Notes: generated by a model not told the origin, from the sequence alone. A DNA stretch of 53,854 nucleotides from Photorhabdus bodei (GCF_003287735.1 NZ_NSCM01000031.1:1-53854), one strand, 5' to 3'; positions 36,765-46,391 are shown, counted from the first letter of the stretch. Numbers and translations are program-made.

Positions 36765-38558
36765 ATGGCGAATATCGGCCAGCAGAATCAGAATCTCCCC
36801 TCTACAGCACTACCTTCCGATAACAACACTTATACCAATTACACCCGTACTTATGCCTATGACCGTGGTGGCAACCTGACCCAAATCCGGCATAGCTCAT
36901 CCGCGAGCCAAAACAACTACACCACAGACATAACCGTCTCGAACCGCAGCAACCGTGCGGTACTGAATACCTTAACCACTGACCCGACCAAAGTGGATGC
37001 GTTGTTTCAGGCAGGTGGTCATCAGGAGACATTACTACCGGGACAAAACCTAAACTGGAATGCACGAGGTGAACTACAACAGATGACACCGGTAAAACGG
37101 GATAACCACACCGACAGTGGCAGCGACATAGAGTGGTATCGCTATGGCAACGACGGGATGCGGCTGTTAAAAGTCAGTGAACAGCAAATGCAGAATATCC
37201 TCCGGCAACAACGAGTCGTTTACCTGTCAGGACTGGAACTACGTACAACCCAAAACGGTGCTACCACAACGGAAGAGTTGCAGATTATTACAGTGGGTGA
37301 AGCGGGTCGTGCGCAAGTGCGAGTTCTACATTGGGAAAGCGGCAAACCGGAAAATATCAACAATAATCAGGTACGTTACAGTTATGACAATCTCATTGGC
37401 TCCAGCCAGCTTGAGCTAGATAGTGATGGGCAAATTATCAGTCAAGAAGAGTACTATCCATTTGGCGGTACAGCGCTCTGGGCCGCAAGAAACCAGACAG
37501 AAGCCAGTTACAAAACGATCCGGTATTCTGGTAAAGAGCGGGATGCCACCGGACTCTATTATTACGGCTATCGGTATTATCAACCGTGGGTGGGAAGATG
37601 GCTAAGTGCGGACCCGGCCGGTACTATTGATGGATTAAATCTCTATTGTATGGTGATGAATAACCCAGTTACGCTTGCGGATAATATGGGGCTCTCAAGT
37701 TTAGACTGGCTTGATCTAGCCATTGCGCAAAACAAACCTGACATTTCGCCACTTTTGTATAAACAAAATCCAAGAGTTGAGCAGAGATACAAATATTTTA
37801 CTAAAAGCACCGGTGAAATATTAAAAGAAACAGAAAGAAATGAGCAAAAAATAGAGGGAATGAAGCAACAAGAGCAAGATGCGAAAATATCAAAGGAAGT
37901 AAAACAGAAACAAAAACAGAGAATAAAAACATCCCAAGAAATGACGTTCACAAACGCAAAACTAAAAGGATATGCTGCCCATGCGGGTATTATGCATGAT
38001 ACTACCTATAAAGATAAATTTTTAAATCTGAGTGGTAGCTTAGGTGCAAAAAACACCTTCCCTGGTGTGCAACTTATCAGCGAAAAAGCGAAGCCCGGTT
38101 TCGAACAATACCACCCCAATACACTTCAAACTTCCAAACGTTGGAGGCCAAATATGGATCTTGGCAGCTATCGTGTTACTGATATAGAAAAATTTATATC
38201 TGGTGTAAAAGATGCATATAAATCATCGGACATTGAATTACATCCTCTGATTGAACAGAGGATCAAAGCACATATTAAGGAAAACAAAAACATTTTACCT
38301 AAAATGGCAGGTATTGCGGGCCTGCATGCTGAAGTACAAGCCTTAAATTATATGGTCACTGAATTTTCTAAAAATGGAGGAAATCTATCAAGTCATTTGA
38401 GTCAGACCTACATATTCACACAACGACTCGTTGGTGCAACAAATCAAGACTTCCCTGCTTGTCATAATTGTTCTGGAATATTGTCCGGTATAGAAAATGT
38501 CATGACAGGAAAAGTAGAAAATTACAGAAAAATGACACGTAGATACTCTGTAGCGTAA
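36765..38558 (+). CDS. tccC: Second TccC-type protein, C-terminal half with YwqJ-like deaminase toxin
   Basis: A 597-residue frame that starts with ATG directly after the TAA (TAAATG), in the same frame as the first half; AGGG lies just upstream and might allow re-initiation. Residues 1-305 finish the RHS shell (GRWLSADPAGTIDGLN...NNPVTLADNMGLS). After this cleavage zone comes a lysine/glutamine-rich linker (ETERNEQKIEGMKQQEQ) and a toxin domain with LHAEVQALN (about residue 520) and FPACHNCSGIL (about 563). The HAE...PxCxxC zinc-binding pair is that of YwqJ-type nucleic-acid/nucleotide deaminases. The target base is unknown. Confidence 0.87.
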   Translation: MANIGQQNQNLPSTALPSDNNTYTNYTRTYAYDRGGNLTQIRHSSSASQNNYTTDITVSNRSNRAVLNTLTTDPTKVDALFQAGGHQETLLPGQNLNWNARGELQQMTPVKRDNHTDSGSDIEWYRYGNDGMRLLKVSEQQMQNILRQQRVVYLSGLELRTTQNGATTTEELQIITVGEAGRAQVRVLHWESGKPENINNNQVRYSYDNLIGSSQLELDSDGQIISQEEYYPFGGTALWAARNQTEASYKTIRYSGKERDATGLYYYGYRYYQPWVGRWLSADPAGTIDGLNLYCMVMNNPVTLADNMGLSSLDWLDLAIAQNKPDISPLLYKQNPRVEQRYKYFTKSTGEILKETERNEQKIEGMKQQEQDAKISKEVKQKQKQRIKTSQEMTFTNAKLKGYAAHAGIMHDTTYKDKFLNLSGSLGAKNTFPGVQLISEKAKPGFEQYHPNTLQTSKRWRPNMDLGSYRVTDIEKFISGVKDAYKSSDIELHPLIEQRIKAHIKENKNILPKMAGIAGLHAEVQALNYMVTEFSKNGGNLSSHLSQTYIFTQRLVGATNQDFPACHNCSGILSGIENVMTGKVENYRKMTRRYSVA

Positions 38559-38570
38559 TAACTTCATCCA

Positions 38571-38599
38571 GGGAAAGAATATTAAAAATATTCTTTCCC
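38571..38599 (+). terminator. 13-bp perfect hairpin after the second tccC
   Basis: GGGAAAGAATATT at 38571-38583 pairs with AATATTCTTTCCC at 38587-38599 around AAA, 12 bases after the stop codon. There is no clear T-run after it, but position and stem strength fit a transcription end. Confidence 0.55.
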
Positions 38600-39110
38600 A
38601 TTACAGAATCAGGCGTAGACATATTGATTATGCCATTCCTACCATGTTTGCCATGAATAAAAAAATAAGATGACAAACTGTTAAAAAATATATAAAAAGA
38701 GAGATAGCATCTCTTATTTCTTCGATATTATCAATGTAAATTTCGCACAACCGATGGCTGACGAACCAACAGTAACTCCATGAATTTCAACATCATCAAG
38801 TCAAACCATTTTCCAATGTACAATTAACCTTCACTTAATATTCATGTAAAACATTCATGATGGTCTGATTACTATTCATAAATGCAATTATTTCATAGGC
38901 AACAAACCATCCAGAATAGTAATAAAATACTGTAACTAACAGATCAATAAAAATCATCCAAACAAAACAATATCAAATAAAAATATATTTATCATGGTTA
39001 TATTCCTACGGTAATTATTAGTTAGGCTATTGCATTTATCACAATAAAAATAGAAATATCAGAGAAACTATTATTATTTCTATAATAATCATCCATTTTA
39101 TCCATTAACC
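38600..39110. other. AT-rich intergenic region
   Basis: No gene, ERIC copy or strong repeat is visible. It must hold the promoter for the small gene at 39122. Confidence 0.4.
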
Positions 39111-39121
39111 AGGAGTTGAAG

Positions 39122-39466
39122 ATGAGAGAAACTGAGGAAAAAGAAAAAGGTGAAATGCTTGGAATTAATAATCATTATTTTTTCGTTATTAATCTTACCA
39201 ATGAAAACTTAATCGGTGATGTGATTTGGAGCAGTTCTGGAAATACGAGCACTCTCAATGTTGATGGGTTACATCCAGCAACCGCTTCACTTATCCAAGA
39301 ATTCTATCCAGAAAGTTGGAAAAATGATTATTGGCAATGGACGGCAAAAGGGAGAACATATCAATTAAATTGTTATGACAATGATATCTATGTCGCTGTT
39401 GTGATTAGCGATTTTGGCATTAGTGTATTACCTACTGGCACCAGCCCGGATGCATGGAAATGGTAG
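39122..39466 (+). CDS. Small orphan protein downstream of the deaminase tccC
   Basis: A 114-residue protein with no signal peptide or membrane segment. After a charged start (MRETEEKEKGEML) the body alternates short polar and aromatic stretches (HYFFVINLTNENL, DVIWSSSG, DYWQWTAKG, YVAVVISDFGISVL) and ends DAWKW, suggesting a small beta-sandwich. The ATG at 39122 has AGGAG at 39111-39115. I do not recognise the family. Possible roles include a toxin-associated secreted protein or a cytoplasmic immunity protein for the deaminase encoded upstream on the same strand; neither is shown by the sequence. A strong hairpin follows. Confidence 0.7.
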   Translation: MRETEEKEKGEMLGINNHYFFVINLTNENLIGDVIWSSSGNTSTLNVDGLHPATASLIQEFYPESWKNDYWQWTAKGRTYQLNCYDNDIYVAVVISDFGISVLPTGTSPDAWKW

Positions 39467-39559
39467 CTTTTCTTCCACTTCATTATTTATGTAAGAAAAA
39501 TGCATCATGTGGAAAATATCGATAGCACTCTTACATAAAGACAAGCTCGCAAGTCGACA

Positions 39560-39594
39560 AAACAAAGATCGTGATGGCATCACGATCTTTGTTT
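39560..39594. terminator. 16-bp perfect hairpin terminator
   Basis: AACAAAGATCGTGAT at 39561-39575 pairs perfectly with ATCACGATCTTTGTT at 39579-39593 around GGC, and A39560/T39594 extends it. A-rich before and T-rich after, so it can work in both directions. It closes the transcript of the 114-residue gene. Confidence 0.75.
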
Positions 39595-39771
39595 AATCGA
39601 ATTAAAATCTTACCCTGGGAAAATTCTTGAACCTTATTATCCTCAATCACAAGCTCGCCTATGTTGTTCGTTGCCCCAGATTACCAAATTAAGTGATTTA
39701 TCCTACCATTCACAATCGGCACTCTAGGGCGGATTTTTCCTAATAATCGTTCTTGTCCACTCGATTCTTTA

Positions 39772-39792
39772 AGGGGCTCGCCCCTAATTTTT
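39772..39792 (+). terminator. Short GC hairpin followed by T-run
   Basis: AGGGG (39772-39776) pairs with CCCCT (39781-39785) around CTCG and is followed by AATTTTT. It looks like an intrinsic terminator, but no gene is visible directly upstream; it may be left from a lost gene. The stretch 39600-39970 has no coding frame that I can support. Confidence 0.45.
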
Positions 39793-39973
39793 AGCAAACA
39801 AAACCGAATTTTAGCAAACCCAATAAAATCACTAAACTTTTCGAACCCTCAGCAGAAAGTCCAGATAATCATCAGAATTTACTCTATATTTGAAACTATA
39901 TACTTAATAGAAAGAACAATTAAACATGTATAGGATAAATACCCATATAAATTACTCATTCGTAATCATTTAC

Positions 39974-40675
39974 TTAGGATAAATTATTATCAGACAATCC
40001 CTCTTTCTCACTCCATTTTTTTAGTAATAATATTCTATCTTGTATATATCTTTCAGACAATACTTCCAGTTTCTCTATTTTTCCTACTTGTAACTTAAGA
40101 AAATTATGACTGAATTCACACCAAGAAACTAAAAAGAATTCATTATTGAAAAAGACCGACAGTGGACAGGTCGTCTTCACAGTATGTGTATTATTTAAAT
40201 CAAGAAAAGTTATCACTATTTTTGATTTATGGTATATCGCTCTTCTGATATCAGATAACATTAAGTTATTATTTGTAACTTTGCTGTAACCTTCTGTTTT
40301 TACAAACATTGGCGAATAATATAGCTGATCACGCTGTTCTTCAGGCAATACCGCGGCAATCTTAGATATAAAGCTATGAGCAGACTTAGACAAAACAACA
40401 TCATTCTGTTCAATAACCCATTTATTGCCCAAAACTAAGGCATCAATTTCATCCATCGTAAACATTAAAGGAGGTAACATGAAGCCGGGCCGTAATATAT
40501 AGCCCAAACCGGGTTCACCCTCTATATTTGCCCCCTGACTATTTAATAAAGCAATATCTCGATAAAGCGTGCGCAAGCTTACATTTAAATCACTAGCGAG
40601 TAATTTACCACTGACAGGATACCTTCTTTGTCTCAAGTATTGCAATAATACTATAAGTCTTTCGGTTCTTGACAT
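39974..40675 (-). CDS. HTH-WYL transcriptional regulator (YafY type), candidate ant cluster activator
   Basis: A 233-residue regulator. Residues 1-55 form a DeoR/HTH_11-type winged helix (LIVLLQYLRQRRYPVSGKLLASDLNVSLRTLYRDIALLNSQG), and residues ~135-210 a WYL-like sensor domain (IRRAIYHKSKIVITFLD ... PLSVFFNNEFFLVSWCE), the typical YafY layout. The ATG at 40675 is preferred to 40705 because AGGAG lies seven bases ahead. It is the nearest regulator to the anthraquinone genes, 1.5 kb from antI and on the same strand. Photorhabdus anthraquinone production is controlled by a dedicated activator, AntJ; this gene is a reasonable candidate but I cannot confirm the identity from sequence. Confidence 0.85.
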   Translation of the reverse strand: MSRTERLIVLLQYLRQRRYPVSGKLLASDLNVSLRTLYRDIALLNSQGANIEGEPGLGYILRPGFMLPPLMFTMDEIDALVLGNKWVIEQNDVVLSKSAHSFISKIAAVLPEEQRDQLYYSPMFVKTEGYSKVTNNNLMLSDIRRAIYHKSKIVITFLDLNNTHTVKTTCPLSVFFNNEFFLVSWCEFSHNFLKLQVGKIEKLEVLSERYIQDRILLLKKWSEKEGLSDNNLS

Positions 40676-40760
40676 TTCCGTACTCCTCATTTTAATAAAA
40701 ATCAAATAGGAAAGGCTTTACTGAATAAATAGTATTGAGTTACTAGCCAGTTACCCAATA

Positions 40761-40887
40761 TATACCTGTCATCCTTCAAGTTGCCTCTTTGTTGGCTGCA
40801 CTCACTCACCCCGGTCGCATAGTTCGCTATGCTCCCGGGGATTCGCTCCCTTGCCGTCGCGATACATCTTGAAATCCATAGGGTATA
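40761..40887 (-). repeat. ERIC element, copy 7
   Basis: Full-length inverted copy, TATACCTGTCATCC to ATAGGGTATA, lying 86 bp upstream of the WYL regulator start, so it is in or next to that gene's promoter region. Confidence 0.95.
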
Positions 40888-41359
40888 ACTATTTATTCTT
40901 AATTATCTATCATGGAACAATGTCGAGATTTCTCTATAAAACCATCAACTCGAAATCCTATATTTAATATAGCCATCAATTGTCAGGATTGACGAAAATA
41001 CTATTGCCGTCTTACATAATTACCAAACTCTGTCAAGAGTAAATATTCGATGCATTACACCGAAACAAGGTTGAAGTAAGTGTCGAACATCATACATAGC
41101 GCAAACATTTAAAAGTTTAATATACTGTTAATTAATACAAAAAATAAAATTCACACACAACAAGATAACTTATCATAAGTAAACTTACTATGTATTAATG
41201 ATATAAGAAAACACAAATATTAAAGTCAATTCTCATATTGCCAGTTAATACCTCAGCAGAAAAAGTATGGCCTTATTATTCTGGCATATCACTTCGTAAT
41301 GCCTGGGAAGATGTTTTGATTTTATTACTAATGTAAAAGAGCCGCGGAACTAAAAGGCA

Positions 41360-41486
41360 TATACCCGTCATCTTTCAAGTTGCCTCTTTGTTGGCTGCAC
41401 TCGCTCACCCCGGTCACATAGTTACCTATACTCCCGGGGATTCACTCCCTTGCCGTCGCGATCCATCTTGAAATCCATAGGGTATA
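41360..41486 (-). repeat. ERIC element, copy 8
   Basis: Full-length inverted copy, TATACCCGTCATC to ATAGGGTATA. Confidence 0.95.
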
Positions 41487-42059
41487 CCCAAATAGGTCTA
41501 ACCTTAACTTCTGTTGAAAAAATAAATTTCTTTAGACAAGATAAATAATCCCTAGCTTATCTTTAATTTATTTTTAATATAAGATTATTAATATCAAACG
41601 ATAATATTACATAAGCACACTATTGTGTTTAATAAAGATAAAGGCAAAACCAATATTTACCCATAACAATACCTCAGTTGGTTAATAACTTTATGTTTTA
41701 GATTTGATAATTATTTTTTCTGTCCATAATAATCATCTGGATAATCTAATGAATCTGTGAAAATTTTATAACTCTATATAAGAACAGTTATTCACAGCCT
41801 GATGTTCATACTTTAACCCTATTTAACGCCCATCCCATTAGACTATTTCGTTTCCCATTTTTTATAAAAAGAGTGAACCAAGACAATACTTAAACAAAAA
41901 TGTTAACTTTTAAATACATGTTAGTACATCTCAAATAAGAAGAAATGCAACTCATTCTCATATACTATATATACACAATGATTCTTGCATGCTGTCTACA
42001 TTCACTATTAACTTACAAAATAATAGTCCACAATAATGAGTTCTAATGGAATAGGCAGT

Positions 42060-42212
42060 TATACCCGTCATCTTTCAAGTTGCCTCTTTGTTGGCCGCAC
42101 TCACTCACCCCGGTCACATAGTTCGCTATGCTCCCGGGGATTCGCTCCCTTGCCGTCGCGATGCATCTTGAAATCCATAGGGTATATACCTGTTATCTTT
42201 CAAGTTAGCCTT
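42060..42212 (-). repeat. ERIC element, copy 9, with a partial tenth end fused to antI
   Basis: A full-length inverted copy spans 42060-42186. It is followed directly by a second ERIC end, TATACCTGTTATCTTTCAAG at 42183-42202 continuing to 42212. Read on the minus strand this fragment gives AAAAAGGCTAACTTGAAAG, and the TAA in it is the stop codon of antI. Confidence 0.9.
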
Positions 42213-43359
42213 TTTTATAGCCATTTAGCCAAAATTGTTCACTAACCCAATCTGAAACTTGTATCATATATTCGTTTATTTTATTTAAGCAAACATGAGC
42301 CTCTGATTCATAACATAATAACTTATGATTATCACCCCATAATTGATCTAATTTTTTCACTTTATCGATCGGAAATATATCATCTAACTCACCATGAACA
42401 GTAAAAATCTTGGTTTTACAAGGTAAAGAGATATCCAATTTAATTTCGTCAAAAATAGACTGCATACGACTATTATCTTGCATAAATGCAAACTGGAAAT
42501 CTTCTTTAAGCCTTCTTGGCAACTTATCAAACTCTGCTATTTCAGGCCCACCGGATAAATTGACGATACAACAAAATTTATCGCCAATTCTCTGCGCAAC
42601 GCGTAGAGCAAAATAACCACCAAAACTAATTCCTAAGAAACAAAGAAGATTACTATTAATTCTGGTATCATCTTCTAATAATTTAACTATAGAACTAACA
42701 TATAATTCCATATCGATAGCTATTGGCGATTTTCCAAGATTTATTCCCTGTCCTGGTCCATCAAATATAGCTACCGCCATATTTTTCCCTAAGAAAAACT
42801 CGGCCAAAGATAATATTTCAATTTCAGTCATTGAATCCAATCCATTGGATAAAATAACACAAGGCAAAGGATGATTCTCTTCTTCTTTATACCCTTTAGG
42901 GAATATAAGGAAGAACGGCATATGAAATTTATCGACGACAATATATTGGTGCTCAACCAGCAAATCACTATATTTTATACTAGATAAAAAACATGAACGA
43001 ATATACTCTCTGAGCTGTATCTTTCTACTCTTATCACTAAAATACATAAATTCTGCCCAATGATAACAGGCAGCGGCACTCCTCAAAGCACGAACATGAC
43101 TGACTTCACTCTTAGCCGAGTTAGCGATATTAATATAGCTATCACCCACTTTTGACCAATTAATCATCCATTCATACCAAAACTCTTCAGAGGATAAGTC
43201 TAAGTTTCCCACCGGAAAATGACTCAATGCCGCAACAACATCTCCCCAATGAACTTGGGGAGCATATTGAGAATTTAGGAAAAATAGTCTTGGCATAAAA
43301 TAACCACAAGTAGCAAGAAGTTCTGGCGAAATTCTATTGGGTTTATTTTTATTATTCAT
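42205..43359 (-). CDS. antI: Alpha/beta hydrolase AntI, polyketide chain-shortening enzyme
   Basis: A 384-residue alpha/beta hydrolase. The nucleophile elbow GISFGG puts Ser at 245; HGELDD places Asp at 326 and SEAH places His at 355, a complete triad. DGPGQG precedes it at 200-205. In the Photorhabdus anthraquinone pathway AntI cleaves the cyclised octaketide intermediate so that a heptaketide (C15) anthraquinone results, an unusual off-loading step. It lies 19 bp after antH. The last residues (KKG) and stop codon lie in an ERIC fragment, so the natural C-terminus may have been altered. Confidence 0.93.
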   Translation of the reverse strand: MNNKNKPNRISPELLATCGYFMPRLFFLNSQYAPQVHWGDVVAALSHFPVGNLDLSSEEFWYEWMINWSKVGDSYINIANSAKSEVSHVRALRSAAACYHWAEFMYFSDKSRKIQLREYIRSCFLSSIKYSDLLVEHQYIVVDKFHMPFFLIFPKGYKEEENHPLPCVILSNGLDSMTEIEILSLAEFFLGKNMAVAIFDGPGQGINLGKSPIAIDMELYVSSIVKLLEDDTRINSNLLCFLGISFGGYFALRVAQRIGDKFCCIVNLSGGPEIAEFDKLPRRLKEDFQFAFMQDNSRMQSIFDEIKLDISLPCKTKIFTVHGELDDIFPIDKVKKLDQLWGDNHKLLCYESEAHVCLNKINEYMIQVSDWVSEQFWLNGYKKG

Positions 43360-43378
43360 CTTATTTTCCTTTGATTTA

Positions 43379-44821
43379 CTAAATACGAGTGTCTAACCAC
43401 TCTTTGCAGGCAAAAACCATTTTCTCACTATTTTCTGAAATAGCATTTTTTACTATCGCTTGTTGTTTCACTTTATCTTCCGTACCAAATTTAACTGCAC
43501 ATAAATCATGATTTAACTCAACATCATGACTAGAAACAATGAACGAACCACTTCCTTTACTTAATATACGCCATGAGCCACTATGGGACTTTAATACTAA
43601 AGGCGGCTCTGGTTGAAAATATTCAATCAATAAATTATCCGCATCACAGAATCGTATACTACGGAAAGTCTCATTTCCATTTGGTGTTGATACTTCCATA
43701 TTAAATTCTTGATGTTTATTATCATTATAAATAACTTTTACTGAATCACAATGCGGTAATATCTTGCTCCAGTCATCGATATTTAAAAAGATCTTATAAA
43801 CATCATCAACCTGGTGAGGAATATAATATCCCGCAGTAAAAGTTAATAAATTTGATTTTTTATGACTTTCTACCTGGCTTTTTATACTATCCATCTCCAT
43901 TCGAGTATTATCATTGATAAATGAGATAATAAAGGAATTAGCCTGGTCATGATTATCAACACCATCAACGATACCACTGACATCTTCTAATAAACCCCAG
44001 TTCCTTTGTACTGTTAGAATACAGCGTTGATCATTAATAGGAATGATTTGCCATCTGCCATTCATTGTTTTTAATAATGGCATCGGTGTAGGCATAACAT
44101 AATCAATCCGGTAAATAGTATCAAAATAATATCGCTGCGTTTGCCAACTTACTGCTTTATTATTTTGTTTTGCTTTGATTTCAACCAATTCTTCGTTACC
44201 TGATCTCTTTAAAACTTCTGCACCATCACAGAATGAAAAAATATCTGTCCAACAAGAGACATCTTTAACCAAAGTATAAACCTGCTGTGCCGGTGCCTCA
44301 CATACGACTGAGTGAGTAATCGTTCCTTTTAATACTTTTCCCACGCCTTCTGTTGATTCGACGATATTTTTTATATTATTGAGCTCTTTAACTGAATTAG
44401 TATCAATAGCTTTACTAATAAATTGGTGCGCCTGCTCTATTGTTTCAACACCATCAATTAACCCGGCTATTTCAGACTCAAGATCATATAAATGCTCCAA
44501 CAACAGCACACATTGCTGAGAATTGATTTTAACCACGCGCCATGACGTTTCCATTTCTTTAACTAATGTCATTGGGGGATTCAGTTTTGATTTTATACTG
44601 AATGTTTCTGGATAAAATTTACGATTTGATTCCCATTGCATTAAAATACCATTAAGTAAAGCTTTGACCTCTATTTTTTCACCCTCGTTATCCCTAAAGA
44701 GAGCTTTTACTTCCTGGCAAGGCTCAAATATTTCCGGCCATTTGTCAGAATTTAAAATGATTTGATATACATTTTCCATCTGAGCATTACAAATAATTGA
44801 ATGTGATTCTACATAATTCAT
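43379..44821 (-). CDS. antH: Three-domain cyclase/aromatase AntH
   Basis: A 480-residue protein built from three tandem SRPBCC (polyketide cyclase/START-fold) units, roughly residues 1-155, 165-320 and 325-480. Each starts with a hydrophobic strand and a V(Y)xx(I/V)xx(...)W segment: VYQIILNSDKWPEIF, VYTLVKDVSCWTDIF, VYKIFLNIDDWSKIL. Such domains bind the poly-beta-ketone chain and direct aldol cyclisation and aromatisation; actinobacterial homologues usually have two domains, so a third is notable. The ATG overlaps the antG stop by one base (TAATG-type junction). Confidence 0.9.
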   Translation of the reverse strand: MNYVESHSIICNAQMENVYQIILNSDKWPEIFEPCQEVKALFRDNEGEKIEVKALLNGILMQWESNRKFYPETFSIKSKLNPPMTLVKEMETSWRVVKINSQQCVLLLEHLYDLESEIAGLIDGVETIEQAHQFISKAIDTNSVKELNNIKNIVESTEGVGKVLKGTITHSVVCEAPAQQVYTLVKDVSCWTDIFSFCDGAEVLKRSGNEELVEIKAKQNNKAVSWQTQRYYFDTIYRIDYVMPTPMPLLKTMNGRWQIIPINDQRCILTVQRNWGLLEDVSGIVDGVDNHDQANSFIISFINDNTRMEMDSIKSQVESHKKSNLLTFTAGYYIPHQVDDVYKIFLNIDDWSKILPHCDSVKVIYNDNKHQEFNMEVSTPNGNETFRSIRFCDADNLLIEYFQPEPPLVLKSHSGSWRILSKGSGSFIVSSHDVELNHDLCAVKFGTEDKVKQQAIVKNAISENSEKMVFACKEWLDTRI

Positions 44822-46368
44822 TATTGATTCCTCAATGTAAATAGTTTTCTAGGATCGATTGACTTAATTAACTCTGCTTTCAATATTTTATCATTATGGC
44901 TCTTTGGAAAGTATTCATCAGTAACATAGAACCAGTCCGGCCACTTTTCCCGACTTAATTTACGACTTAAAAATGATGAAATAATATCTTCAATTTCAGG
45001 TAATGATTTCTTCGATATCTCGCCACTCATACAGGCAACCGGTTGATCAATAGCAACACCATTTTCATGGAAAGAAAAACCAACAACCGTAGCCACATTC
45101 ACATTGGGTATCCGGGATAAAATAGATTCAACTTCTTCAGGATAAATTCTATGTCCGTTAGCACTCATAAAAGTATTTTGCTTACGTCCTTTTAAAATTA
45201 AATACCCCTCTTCATCTATATAACCGAGATCACCGGTGGCAAACCACTCATCAGGAGGCGTTATTTCTCCAGAAAGGACGTCATAATATCCCTCCATAAT
45301 ACTTTCACCCCTTATTATAATTTCTCCAATATCATCAGATGAGCCTATAATAGGTTTAACCGCTACCTCCAATGTATTATCAATTTTGCCAACACAATAA
45401 ATTGAATTGAGATATCTTTTATCACGATGATCTTGCTCATCTACCCAACAGAAAGGACCATAAGTTTCACTTAACCCATATCCCTGCATCCATTCACAGC
45501 CAATTAATTGACGCCCTTTCTCCAGTACGCTAGGCGGCATAGCTGCGGCACCATAAGCAACAACCTGTAAGTCAGAGAGATCGATATTATGTTCTGCGGT
45601 TGATTTAACGAATAACTTCATCGATTCTGGGCGTAACATAATATGAGTTATTTTATTGAGAGAAAGATAATCAGGCCATCTCTCTACATTTCTGTCTTCC
45701 GGTATAAAAAGTGTTGATTGATGTAATAATGAACCGAAAGAAAAAATCACTCCCGTTGTATTATTCAACAAACCTGACATGAATATTTTAGCATCTTGAG
45801 TAAATTTTAATTTCTCTGTCACCGAATAAATTCGTCGACATACTAATGATTCTGAAATACTAATGGCTTTCGGTTTACCTGTACTTCCACTGGTGAACAG
45901 GACAATAAAGTTAGCAATAGATTGCGGAGAATAAGTTATTATTGGGGTTTCCGCGATACCATCACTGACCCGGATCTTATGATCTGAAATATCAATCACA
46001 TTAATGTCGTTTTCTTTTAATCTTCCAACAAAATGTTTATCTTTTTTAAGGTAAACCACAAAATCGTATTGCACTTCATTGGTAAAATTAATCCATTCAT
46101 CGATTGTCGCTGATGATAAATTATAGGGCATTAATAAATGCAGCCCCATAGCACTAGCCGCGGCTAAAAAGAAAATACCTAATTCATCATGTTCAAATAT
46201 AACAATGACTTTATTACCTTTTTTAACTCCTCGACTAAGTAAATCATCAATTAAATGGGAAACAGAAGATATTACCTCTTTTCTTGTATAGTGATAATCC
46301 TTAGTGATAATACAATCATGATGTAAGTTATCACGCCCTGAATGTAACAACATAGAGATTAGTTTCAT
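44821..46368 (-). CDS. antG: AMP-dependent acyl ligase AntG
   Basis: A 515-residue adenylate-forming enzyme. P-loop FTSGSTGKPKA at 158-168, YGAAAMPPSVL near 270, QGYGLSETYG near 305, the TGD motif (ATGDLGYIDEEGYLILKGRKQ) near 405, and NGHRIYPEEVE near 430. AGGGAAAC precedes the ATG. AntG is the CoA-ligase-like member of the anthraquinone pathway, where it was reported to help activate the ACP/minimal PKS rather than load a starter acid; that role is from the literature and not visible in the sequence. Located between the ACP and AntH genes. Confidence 0.92.
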   Translation of the reverse strand: MKLISMLLHSGRDNLHHDCIITKDYHYTRKEVISSVSHLIDDLLSRGVKKGNKVIVIFEHDELGIFFLAAASAMGLHLLMPYNLSSATIDEWINFTNEVQYDFVVYLKKDKHFVGRLKENDINVIDISDHKIRVSDGIAETPIITYSPQSIANFIVLFTSGSTGKPKAISISESLVCRRIYSVTEKLKFTQDAKIFMSGLLNNTTGVIFSFGSLLHQSTLFIPEDRNVERWPDYLSLNKITHIMLRPESMKLFVKSTAEHNIDLSDLQVVAYGAAAMPPSVLEKGRQLIGCEWMQGYGLSETYGPFCWVDEQDHRDKRYLNSIYCVGKIDNTLEVAVKPIIGSSDDIGEIIIRGESIMEGYYDVLSGEITPPDEWFATGDLGYIDEEGYLILKGRKQNTFMSANGHRIYPEEVESILSRIPNVNVATVVGFSFHENGVAIDQPVACMSGEISKKSLPEIEDIISSFLSRKLSREKWPDWFYVTDEYFPKSHNDKILKAELIKSIDPRKLFTLRNQ

Positions 46369-46391
46369 TTCTGTTTCCCTTTAATTAGCAG

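Larger units (their letters stand above)
40676..42204. other. AT-rich spacer with three ERIC copies
   Basis: 1.5 kb between the WYL regulator and antI with no supportable gene. It contains ERIC copies at 40761-40887, 41360-41486 and 42060-42186 plus an ERIC end fragment. The regulator's promoter must lie in its left part. Confidence 0.6.
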
